Below, piece by piece: positions 1 through 11,506 of a stretch of 64,000 nucleotides of DNA. The position numbers and the translations under genes are program-made. Source of the DNA: Sphagnum compactum (taxonomy: Eukaryota; Bryophyta; Sphagnopsida; Sphagnales). Positions within the stretch are counted from its first letter, which is position 1. The number at the start of each line of letters is the position of its first letter. The notes beneath the pieces are model-generated. The model saw nothing but the letters and a program-made list of their open reading frames with translations. It was not told the DNA's origin and ran no database searches. Where the stretch lies: the NCBI GenBank assembly GCA_965153455.1, contig OZ234493.1, positions 29,502,213 through 29,566,212 of the forward strand, given 5' to 3'.

Positions 1-3000
1 CCCCCTTAAGACTAATGTACTTTTTTGCAGGTTTTTCTTAATCTCACCCGGTTTTGGACCAAACTCAGGGTACTAGTGCGGTGTTTTCCTGACTTTACGG
101 AAAACTGTATACTTTATTATTGTGCCCACTTTGGATTAGTTTGATGTTGCCACCAGGTCTCTTAGTGCTTCGGCACTAATGTGTCAGTAAATTAGTTTGT
201 TTTTGAAGTTTAGTTTGATTTTTTGGGGGCAATAAGAAGGTTTTATTCTGAAAGTCTTCTTTGATTTAACATACCCACAACAAGGGTCAGGAGGCTAGTG
301 GAAAGTATTGATACTTTGGAAGCACCAAAAGACCACAGTTCTCTTGTCTAGAATTATTTTATTTTATTTTTAAAATTTCTAATAGCCTGGCAAGCCACAC
401 ACCTCTTTAGAACCCATAAGGTAGCATGCAACATTACCTGATATAAATCATGATCAATTGCACTTTAAGAAAAAATTTAAGTTTTTAAAAGTGTCTTTGC
501 TCAAAAAAAGAACTGCAAAATAGCAGGAATTCATCATCCCTTATAATAATAATAATAAATAATTAAACTTGAGCTCCAAATTGTTATGCACTACCAGTGA
601 TGATTTGCTTTCTTATTATGTTCCCATATGATTATTATTAATTCATCATTATTCATGTCAATTTAATTTCAATTAATATAAAATATGATGGACACACATT
701 AATTTGTCTTTTCCTGTCTATGTTGGTAGGTAATGAAATGGGGTGAATTAGTTATAAGTATAAGAGATAGTTATTAGAAAAGGAGTGTGGTTGTTTTAGG
801 ATAAGAGCTAGTTATCAAGAAGGAAGTGAAGTAAATAAGCTTGGAAATGAGTTGGTTATACTTCGAAAATGTTTTTGGCATTGTCCAACCATATGAACCA
901 TATGATCGATTATGCAAAATCAATAAGGAGCCTAGAAAAATTATTAAAAAACCACCCATATACCAGTTCCTCGAAATTCTCGTCATTGGAATAACTAAAT
1001 AATTTCAAGTTGGCTGCTTTAATTTCATCTCAATTTCAATTCATGTGCTCCAAGTTCATCATCATGGATTTGCTGGCTTGAATATTGGGCACCTTGGAAA
1101 GTTTGCAAAATGTATTCAGGAATTGCCAAAATATAGCATCTTTGCTGCAGTTAGTTTGGATAAAAGATTAATAATTACAAGCCAGGGATGGGTATCTCTC
1201 TCCACCCACTCCCTTTCTTGCCAAGGAGGTTGGGAGGTTTGTAAGAGACAAGGGTAGGTTTGTAGGTAGGTATGAAGGCTTCAGACACACTATCATTTTT
1301 ATGATATATATAGACAGAGAGGTTATTGAAGGGATGTTGGGCAGTTGCTTAAGCAGAGCAACTAAATAGCCCCATGAAACCCATCATATATGCCCCTCTT
1401 TTTTGAAAGGAACAGTTAGGTATGTGGGGACTGAAAACAAGCAAAGCAAAGGGATCTCTTTGCAAAGGGATCTCTTGCAAGAACAAGAGGTGAAATGCCT
1501 GGAGGGATTGACAACAACAAGAAGTACCTTGACACATTCCACAACCATTGAACAAAATTAAAACCACAAAAGAAGATGCCATAAGGATTTGGCATTTTGG
1601 ATTTAAGTGCGTTAAGTGATTGCACTTGTCATGAATTGCATGTCATTTTCATCATCTTCTTCATCACTTCAAGTAAGTTTTGCAATCCCTTCCAATTGTC
1701 AAAAAACTCTATAAATGCAATATTAGGTAGTTTGTGTTTTGGTGAAGGCGTTTCTCAACATGCCATTGCTGAATAAAGCAAAAGCCGAACAATTAGGGAT
1801 GTGTCAAATTCCATACCCATTCCAAAGCTTGACGTAAGTAATATTTGGACATATTGCGAGGTGGGTGTTGTTAGTCAATTTTGTGATGTCTCCTTTGAAT
1901 CTGGAGACAATCAGATTGAACTTTTTATGTCAAAATTTTTTTTATCTGTAATTTCCTTCAATTTGGCAACCACCCTCTTGTTTTGTATACTTTCTTCAAT
2001 TGCCATTCCTATTCTTGCCTGGTAGAATTTCTTATATTGGCAACCTATTTGATTTGTAAAACCATGGATTCTGATGTTCCAAGCAACAGTTTGATTCATG
2101 CCCTCAAGAAGGAATCCACCCAAAGTAGACATTCATTCATTGAAGAGCATATCCTCATGGAAGTTGTTGGGATCACAAAATTTGGACATTGAAGAAGTCT
2201 ACGCATCAAGAGAGCTACATGCCTTGCAATTTTATGAACTTGAAAATGCATAATTTTTTTCCCGTAATTTTTTCCCATCTTCATAATGGACTTGACATTT
2301 TGACCAACCACCTAGTGAAATGAAAATACAATTCTTCCTATGCCATGACTTTTTGAGGATTTTACAAACTCAGAAACACATGCCGTAGCAACATGTTAAA
2401 CCTCACACTATCTGAAAAATGCAATTAGGGTTTTAATGTGTCACTATGGTACTTTTTCCCCTTACTTGTGTTAGACTTGTTCATCGCTGAAATTCATGAT
2501 CTACCGAAAAAAAAAAAAAAAAAAAACCCAGAAAAGAAAAACAATGTTTTATTGGACAGAATTATTCATATGAGTTGAAAAGAAAACATTCAGGGAAATT
2601 GAATTTGCTACAGCATAGAAGAAAATTTCATCCTCAGAACTTTTGGTGAGAATCCTGTTGCATTTTGGGGCTTAGCTTGCAACAATCTTGAGACAAAAAC
2701 TTAAATAAACAGATTAAAATTTCTTTCTTTCTTTCTTGCTCTCTCCAGTCATTTGCATGAGCCATTGCAGCATTGCAGGCAAGAAACAAAATTCTTCAGG
2801 TTATGGGTGCAATCTTATTATAAGGATCAATGGAAAGCATCATGCATAGTCACTATTTAAATTTTCAAATTTTCAAATAATAAGTCAAGTCAACATTGAA
2901 AATGTTTGATATACTTACATGAAAATGTTTCTAATATATTATGAAAAGCAATAATTGTGTTTTTTTTAATCCAATCAAAGTAATAAGGAGTTGGGTGTGG

Positions 3001-3071
3001 GTTGTTATTTTGTGCTTACATTTTGATTCAAAAACACAGATAAGGAGAAGCAAGGAATCATCATCATCATC
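1..3071. other. Upstream AT-rich flank of the MSL gene, no gene seen
   Basis: I see no supportable gene here. The open frames are short, lack family similarity and lie on both strands. The stretch holds an A tract of about 20 bases near 2506-2526 and a TTTC microsatellite near 2720-2738. The last few hundred bases should contain the promoter and leader of the mechanosensitive channel gene that starts at 3072; no clear TATA box or cis-element could be assigned. A run of TCA triplets sits directly before that start codon. Confidence 0.5.
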
Positions 3072-6000
3072 ATGTCAGCTGGTGGGACGTACACAAGTGG
3101 GGAGGATGTTTGGTTTGATCCAGATGAGGAATTCCAGTCAGAAATCGAGGCACAAGTGGAGTTTCCAATGGCCGATGCGTCACAAGGATTGATAGAGATT
3201 TTGCAAGAGAATCCGGAGATGTCCAAAGTTGAGTATCTGTTGCAGCAGAGGAGGAGGAGGAGCAGCAGCGAGGAGAAGGCGATCAGTGAAGCTGGATATT
3301 CCAGGACTGCAGAATCTCATAGCAGGACAAGGTCGCGGGAGGTTTCAACTCTGGCATTGGAGTTGTATGAACTGCAGGCGTTGCAGTCAGCATTGGAAGC
3401 CAAGAGAGATAGCTGGGATGAAACGGTTGCAGTACAGACCATAGTCGGGACGGTACCTAACGATGACCCAAGAAGCTTGAGTGTACAAGAGAATCAAGTG
3501 CAACAGGATCTGCAGAAGATCGAAGCATTGCTGCAGGATGCGGGTGTCGATACACGAACTGGAGCTCCTGCTGCTGATGATCATGATGATCATGAGTACT
3601 CAAGAGAAAAGTCTACAACTATTGCAGCAGCAGATCCTCAGCAGCAGGAGCTTGATGATCATCCACCATCTGTCGATTCTGGTAACATTAACGTCCTTGC
3701 AGCTCATGAGGTACCTCCAGCTCCTGCTGTTGATCTTGTCCCTTCTGTCGAGCTTGGTGGGTCCAGCAAAGTAACGGTAGTGCAAGCTCCGGAACTATGC
3801 GAGAAACCCACCATATCACCCGATATTCAACATGATCTTCCGGCACATCAAGAGCCGATCCTCATGTCGCAATATCGAACACATTCTACAACAATGCCTT
3901 CATGGCTCGTACCGCACACACCGTTTGCCAAGACACCAATGGCGACTTACACTCGCGTGAAGACGCGGCTACAAGATCCGCCTCATATGATACCAGCATT
4001 GGCTGCACAAGTCTCGCAGTTGACTCGTCATGAGCAACAGCCTGCTGAAGGAGAACCTAAATCCAAGACGACAGTAGCGGAGCAAATACAGCATCCTCAA
4101 TCACTCCTGATGCAGAAACTGAAAGCCATAAATTTAGCTCCTGGACCAAACACAGTTTCTGCGAAGAAGATATTGAGCAACAAGAGACGATCTCTGGCAT
4201 CCATCCTCTCCGCTCCCTATGCAGTCCACGCCATTCCTGTGCCTGAACAAGAGGTATGTATGTTCTTCTTCTTCTGTCACACTCATAACCAGCACATGTG
4301 TTACATCATCTTCTTCTTCTACTTCTTCTTCTTCTTCTTCTTCATGACTGCAACTGTAAGCACATATTCTTAGTCAAATCGTATTTATTAACTTCGCCCT
4401 GTTTTTGATTTGGCTAGATAGTTTGATTCATCCAGGTGGGTTGCTATTACTAGTCTCTCACCTATTTGTAGTCCTAGTTTTAGTTTTATGGGTCCGACAA
4501 AAGCGAATAACTAAAATTTGGATGTGAGAAATACTTTTGCAAGGTCACATACTGAGCACCGCTGGAGATGCTCTTAGAGCAACTCCACTCCACCTATGCT
4601 GACCAATGAATGATCTAGCCTATCAACAGCAGGTGTTAGTAGGCTTTGCCATGCCATTTGCCAGCCGTAGCATCATCCTCATGTGCAAAAATGCTGGGCC
4701 AAAACCATTTTGCTGAACCAAACCATCAACATGTTTTGACTTTTCTTCATCCAAAATTTACTGTACACTGGTGGTGGAGGAGTTGCTCTTAGAACTTGTG
4801 TCGCTCTGCAAGCAAGTGATAAAAACACATGTTCTTCTTTGTGTCACTGCAGCAACTGATAACTTACACATGTTCTTCTTGCGTGGCTGCAACAGTTACT
4901 GATATCACAGCAGCAGCAGCAGCATCAGCAGCACTGTGACGCTGGTATTTATATTTTTGGGTCTTGTTTCTTTTGTGAATTAGGTGGATCCTTTGGACGA
5001 TTCATCGATTCCACAGTACAAGCACTGGAAGAAGATCAAGAACCTGAGGCTGCATTATGCGCAATGGATGGCGCTCATTGCTACCTGCATTCTGCTCATT
5101 ATTTCTGCTCACCTAAAGCAACTACAAGACATTGTTTGGGACGAAATAGAGTTTTGGCAATGGCTAGCTCTTGGACTCATGGCTGTTGCAGGTCGCCTTA
5201 TCTCAGGATGGTGTGTTAAGGTAGTCAAAAGCGTCGTCTATACACACTACACAAGTTTCTCTCTCTCTCTCTCTCTCTCTCTCGCTCTCTCTTCACACTT
5301 TTGCTCATTCATTGGCTCTACAACTAAACTAAGCAAATGATGACCAGATTTTCTTTTTACTAACACGTTTTTAGTTATACATAAAGCACCTGCAGAAATT
5401 TCTATTGTATCTGGAGGGCACATTATAAGCAGAATTTTTCCTCCACAAAAGGGGCTGGTGTTTCATTTTTCAAAGTGCCTTGCCTCTTGTTTGTCCTTTT
5501 ATACCCATGATACCCAATGGGTATCGCAAGGAAAAAATGCAAATAATTTTCTGCCAGTGCTTTACATCCGGTAACACCCCTTGGGAGTGGGATGTTCCTG
5601 AAATAATTACCCTGGTTTCTTTGTGCAAAAGAAGCCGCTCATGTTGGTTTGATGAATTTGTCATTTGGTTTGCAAAACATTGTGCTTCTTTTGTCAGCTC
5701 CAGAAATGCTCAAGTGGTGAATTGACATTACATTGTGAAGATTGGGTGTTTTTTACCTGATTTTCTTTGGTGGTGGTGTGATGGATGTAGCTGCTAGTGA
5801 TCCTAATAGAATACAACTTTCTCATGAAGAAGCGAGTTCTCTACTTTATCTTTGGGCTGCGTCGTGCCATGAAGAACTGGCTATGGCAAGGCTTAATAAT
5901 TGCCACATGGAAGGCAGTGTTCAGGAACAGTACTGATCAAAAGACCATTCCAACAGTCACCAGGGTGGGTGCATAGTATATAGCACTCAACTTCATCCTT

Positions 6001-9000
6001 GTCTTGTAATTGTGTCTGTGGCAAGCCTAGGAGTATCTCCACCAGCAGCACTATAATGGCATGTGTAGACTAATTTGGATGAAGAATTACAGCCATTATT
6101 AAATAGTCCTAAATGGAACATGGATCTGAAAATATGTGCGGGATATATATAGGGCTCTCCAAAAGGGCCAATAAAGAAAAATGGCTTAAATCTTTGATAA
6201 GTCGGTCACAATGCATGACAAGAGAATGCGGTTTTTCTCACACAAAAAGTCATAACTGGAAAATTCTCTTCTTCCAAAAACTTTTCACAACAATGTGAAA
6301 TTTCACACCAAAAAAAAACACTGATTACAATGTACATTATGTGGTGTTTATTGTGGCATATATTAAATTAAAATGACAATTTGACATTAGTTATTTTCAC
6401 AATGGGTGTAGTTAGTTCACTATGGTCTGCACGATTGCAACCTAATCACCAAATCCTTCTTCTATCAGTAGGATATGTGGGCCTTCCTGGACTACCCATT
6501 GAGTGGGCAACTCAGTTGCTTGAGGAGAGTGAATTCAGCTCTTTACAATGATGGTTTTGTCAAATGGAACTGGGTCCCGTAGACTATAAATCATCCAACT
6601 GTGCTATAACCTGTTTGAATCCAGTGAGGAACAAAAATTCAGTTCTAACATAAAAATTTGGTGGGTGGATTTGGTTGTTTATGGACAGGTCCTTTGGTGT
6701 ACTTTCACAGCCTCAGGTCTATGGGTTACAAAGGTTCTGATGGTTAAAATTTTGGCAAATACCTTTCACAGAAGTGCATACTTTGACAGGATTCAGGACT
6801 CTCTTTTCCACCAGTATGTATTGGAAACCATCTCCAAGCCCATGAAGAAGTCGTCAATAGCAGCTGCCAAAAAGATCAAGCCCCCAGCTAAAACAACCGA
6901 AATCCCCAAGGTAATACAAATGTGTTGCACTGGACCCAAGTATGTTGAGTGTAGTCCAAAGACCTAAACCCTGGGGTTGGATATCGTATTTTCCTCCAGA
7001 ACCCAGTTTTAAGGACTTGAGCTAGAATGTCATCTAAATCCTTGTCTGAAACTCGACCTACACATTCAAGTTTTAGTCCATAAACTAAGTTTGGAGCAAC
7101 AAGCCCAGTACCCACCAAGCGGATGAGCATTTTTTCTAGAGATAGAGATGCAATCAAAAAACTGTTTTTCTTGGATGTCTGCAGATTCAGCCTCCTAATA
7201 AGCACCTTCCTGATGTGCATGAGGCCAAGAAACTGGGTAGAATTGATCGACCGCTCTCACCCATCTTTTCTGGCAACAAAGTTGTAAGTACTCCAACAGC
7301 AAAATCAAAATGGGTGTCTGTCACAAAGTCCATTCTTGCTTCCAAAAAACTGCCCCTGAAAGCCTCCACAATCACCAAAGGAAAAAAGATCAAAACACGT
7401 AAAGAAGACGAACCAAAGAAGGCTTCTGAAACTCCAGTTGGGTCAGTAACAAAATCTGGATTCCACCCAAACTCCCAGGTGAGTATCAAAATTGATTTCT
7501 TCTATAATTCATCTACACTCATTTTCATCTACGAGGCCCAAATTCAATTCAGGGAAAAGCACACACAGCACTACAGTAATCAAAATCAGTAACAAGTTTC
7601 AATTGTTTTTGCAAAATTGCAGGAGGCATCCATGGAGCCAAAAAGTGGACTGGAGGAGCCAAAAGTTCAGCTGCACATAGCCGAGCAAAGTAATGAAGCT
7701 GGGAGTAAACAGGCGCAGCCAGAGCAACCCGAAGCGCTAAGTAAATTTTGTTGGAGACATTAGCTGGATACTTTCAATTCTAGAAATCTTGACATAGCAA
7801 CTCCTAGCTATGGGATGTTACTACAGTCCCATAGGTCCACAACTTCCAGAGCTCCATTCCTTCACTGACAAGTTTACAGTTTTGATGAGGGGATCATATA
7901 GATTGTGAAGGGAGTGCCCAGCAGCAGGGACACCCAAACTCACAACCCACATGTGCAGCAGGTTCCGACGCTCTCAGTCGTCAATCCTCAGCAGATAGTG
8001 AAGACGAGGATTTGGAAGATGATGCAGATCTTGCACCAATGGTTCATCAAGATCAGCTACAAAAACTCACGAAAGATGTTAGTTCTACAGATCCCAACAA
8101 ACAACTCAAACAAGAGAAGCAAAATATATGGCTTCTTTAGAAGAACAAAACTTACTGATAAGTGCATTTTTTTAGTCATACGCAAAACAGAAGTCTTAGA
8201 ACTCCTTGTATTTGCTGAGTACTTATTTTCATCAACAACAACAACAAACATTTGTTTTTTAAATTGCTGTGCATGAATGGAACAGTCAGTGTCGGCATGG
8301 ACTCTGATGAGGCTCATGAAGGTTGTGCGCACAAACAATTTGAGCATGTTTTCATATACTTCCATGTTATCAGCTGATTGGGAAATCGTTAGTGTTCCGA
8401 TGGCCAAATCTGCGGCCAAACAAGTTAGTGTCACCCCTCCAAAATTCACCTCTCCTGGTTTCATAATTTTCTGAAAAAAACTGAGAATGGCACATCTCCA
8501 AGTGATTCCAATGGGAACTTCAATTGTGTAGGAGGAATACAGACAGAGAAGTCTACAGACATACAGTGGGGGAGGGAGAAAATCATGCCCGGGGGAGGGA
8601 GACGAGTTCAGCTGCAAAACCCAGAATATATGGTTTGTTGTTGTGATGATCACAGATATTCGAGAACATGGCTGATCCAGGTCAAAGTGAACTGATGCTA
8701 AAAAATTTCATGAAGTTCTTGCCTCCAGATAAAGCCACACAGGCGTTTGCATCCTTTGAGGTTACACTGAATGGAACCATCACAAAGCAAGCCCTTGTCA
8801 AGTGGGTGGTCGATGTGTTCAAGGAGCGAAAATCTCTCTCCCTCACCCTCAATGACAACCGCACAGTGATCATCAAGATTAACCAACTCCTTGATGCAGT
8901 CAGTACACAACACAACTCCAGTTCTAAATCTTGAACTTAGATCTTGAGTTCAGAAAAAGACCAACAAACTAACTTACAAAAGGGTTGAAGAGCTTAAAAA

Positions 9001-10082
9001 TGAGGTTATGAATGATAAAGACAACAACCATCCTGATTTGAGCTAGAGTTCTGAACCTTGATGGCAGCTAAATTTCATGTGGATGTCTTTTCAGGTGCTA
9101 ATTGCTGGAATCTGTGCGGTGAGCTTCATGATTATGGGATTCAGTAGCCAGACGTTGCTAGTGTGCAACTCCTCCTTGTTGATCCCTGCGGTGGCAATCT
9201 TTGGCAACATGGCCCGCACCACATTCGAGTCCATTGTGTTCTTGTTTGTGATTCACCCCTTTGACGTGGGTGACAAGGTCAGTGTGGAAGGTGTTCCCTT
9301 GCTTGTTGAGGTACATGCGCTTCCAATTCTCTCTCCATTAAATATGATACTCCAACAATCATTGTTTCTTAACATACCTACCAACCCAAAATCTCATAGT
9401 TACTATCCCATGCATGGTCAAGCCCCTGCCCATTATGTTCAGTAAGGTGCCAAGCAAATCCTGTCTTGACCCTGCCCAATACGTTGGGCAAGGCACTATG
9501 TGAACCCATTAGGGAAGGTGCCAGGAGAGCCCATTAGGACAACCTAGGCAACGCACCCAACCTAATCAGCAAGGACAAGATGATTACATGACATCAAAGT
9601 CTGGGGTGGCAGATTCAACAAATAATTAAAAATTTTGTGTTCAACAGAGATTTTAGTCACAGATATTATGAGTGTGCGGTCATCAGCAGAAGATTATGTC
9701 ATCAAGTAATATGGTCAAGTGACATAATCTTCCACCCCAGACCATAATGAAATTGTAATTGTGCATTGCAACTTCTTGCAAACAGAGCAGAATAACATCA
9801 CTCCTTTTGAGGCCATTTTGCTCTACGGTTTTTCACAATGTACTGACCTATTATTGCATTGGGTGCAGGAGATGAATATCTTCAGCACAATATTTCTCAA
9901 GTAAGTAGCTGGTGCCATACTTCAGAAGTGAGGTATATGCAGCAAGAGTGATTTTAAGCTTATATCTGATGACTGCACCTGATGAGTGAGCCTGTTAGGT
10001 CCAAAGTCCATACCAGTGTTCTGTGGTTATCAGAGCGGTTCTTCGGGTTCATTAGCCGCGGTCCTCAAAAAAATCAAAGAAC

Positions 10083-10120
<38 letters not shown>

Positions 10121-11149
10121 CCATGGTTCCTCAATTTTTTTTGAAAAAACCAAATAACCGCCTTTGTAACCTCCCAGTTATTTGAGGTTTTTGTGATACC
10201 TACCAGCAGTCCTTTGATTAATTTTTTCTAAAAAATGGAGCTGTTGGTTCTCTGGTTCTGAAACATATGAAAACCCAGAACTGGTGGTTATTAACAAAAT
10301 CAAATACCCACCCCAACACTGGGTCAAACTTCAGTTTGTTAACAGCAATTTTCATTGGTTTTCCCCAAAATGCAACTGTGGCTTTTATAGTGGTGCAAAT
10401 GAGAAGATATCATATCCCAACTCAATGCTGGCCACCAAACCCATTACAAATGTACATCGAAGCCCCGACCAATGGGACTTGATTGAAATCCACATCGACT
10501 CCACCACAAATGTTCCCAAGATTGGCATTTTGCAGGATCGGTTGAACCGATACATTGAGAGCTTGCCTGAGATTTGGTATCCTAGGTGGCGTTTCGTTGT
10601 CAAGGACATTGATGACTCGAGTCACCTCAACATGTCTATCACCATTCAACACCATATCAACTTCCAGGTAAACAAAAATGAACCACCTGCATCGCACTTA
10701 GCAAAAGCTTTACATATTTTTTGTGTATATCCATCCCACTCTAACAAGTGCATCATAACTGGACTTCAATGCGCAATCAACATGGTGCCAAACAAATCTT
10801 TTATATTGTGACCAATGTTGGGGGGTATTAGAATGTTTGCACCAACCCTGCATCAGTTATCAGGTGGTTCTTAAGGTTCACAATCACAGTTCTGAGAAAA
10901 TCAAATAAACAGTTCTGATATATAACGACAGTTCTGATTAAGTGAGATGGGTATGGTGGTGCTGTGATTGTCCTGCCGCAGGATGGAGGTGAGAGATGGC
11001 AACGAAGGAGTAATATGATCCTCCATCTGGAAAACCTAATGAATGAACTAGAGATCAGCTACAAGCTTCCTCCTGCACAGATTAACATCAAAGCTGGGAC
11101 ATTTTTCACAGAGGATCCTGTCATCCCCATCAGCCATGTTCTCTTATGA
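3072..11149 (+). CDS. MSL10-like: MscS-like mechanosensitive ion channel, MSL10 type
   Basis: Plasma-membrane-type plant MscS-like channel that opens under membrane tension. Thirteen coding exons: 3072-4253, 4984-5220, 5791-5964, 6689-6910, 7185-7478, 7623-7740, 7911-8077 (acceptor could be 7890), 8286-8423, 8656-8898, 9095-9310, 9869-9900, 10391-10667, 10982-11149. All phases agree, giving about 1155 aa. Residues 1-394 are a long acidic, Gln-rich soluble region in one exon. TM1 and TM2 lie near 422-440 and 451-472, then TM3 and TM4, with FDRIQDSLFHQYVL after TM4 (exon 4). Residues 600-800 form a charged, low-complexity cytosolic loop. TM5 and pore-lining TM6 are in exon 10, ending in the family signature HPFDVGDKV. 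Exons 12-13 encode the MscS beta and C-terminal domain (YPNS, YWYP-like EIWYPRW, GERW). Arabidopsis MSL10 is about 730 aa, so this copy is enlarged in the N terminus and loop. A possible AATAAA lies at 11156. Family assignment is very secure; the exact MSL clade is less so. Confidence 0.93.
5258..5294. repeat. (CT)n microsatellite in MSL intron 2
   Basis: A CT run of about 18 units, with one interrupting G, begins some 38 bases after the exon 2 donor of the MSL gene. A comparable CT run, read on the coding strand, follows the exon 5 donor of the AUX/LAX gene. Confidence 0.9.
9599..9742. repeat. Nested inverted repeat in MSL intron 10
   Basis: The outer arms are an 11-bp perfect inverted repeat (GTCTGGGGTGG at 9599-9609 and its complement at 9732-9742). 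A second perfect 13-bp inverted repeat lies inside the right half (GAAGATTATGTCA at 9689-9701 and its complement at 9720-9732). The overall size of about 144 bp fits a small MITE-like foldback. No convincing target-site duplication was seen. Confidence 0.45.
10088..10119. repeat. (TA)n microsatellite in MSL intron 11
   Basis: An uninterrupted TA run of about 16 units, flanked by a GGTTC-rich segment (9990-10330) that resembles similar segments elsewhere in the window. Confidence 0.95.
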
Positions 11150-11434
11150 CACTTGAATAAAGCCTCCATTTGTTGCCATTGAAAAAATCTTTTCTTGAAG
11201 ACATTTTGCCCATCATATCAGTTTGCATTGAATCACAGTTGCATGTGAAAAAACCCAAATGAAATTGTAGTTAACATTGTACAAACTGAAGTTTTGTCAT
11301 ATGAAAACTTTTACGAAAATCATTCTCATTTCTGATGCAGTCGCGGCAGATTTTTAACCCTTTCAAGAGTGTACCCAATTGAGAAGAACCTTTGGACATC
11401 CTTCAGAACAACAAATCCATTGTGAAATGTTTGT

Positions 11435-11506
11435 CACAAGGCAGACCCCATGCGGTGGGCCCTCTCACCAAATGTGCAAGAGGTCCACCAGTGGGGTCTG
11501 CTTGTG
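11435..11506 (+). ncRNA. Candidate foldback RNA (miRNA-precursor-like hairpin)
   Basis: The left arm 11435-11465 and right arm 11479-11506 are almost complementary over their full length, with one bulge in the outer half, one near the middle and few mismatches. The loop is 13 nt. The outer part includes a perfect 10-bp pairing (GCAGACCCCA at 11441-11450 with TGGGGTCTGC at 11492-11501). It lies about 290 bases beyond the MSL stop codon. It could be a plant microRNA-type precursor, a MITE remnant or a chance palindrome; expression is unknown, and the strand is arbitrary. Confidence 0.3.
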
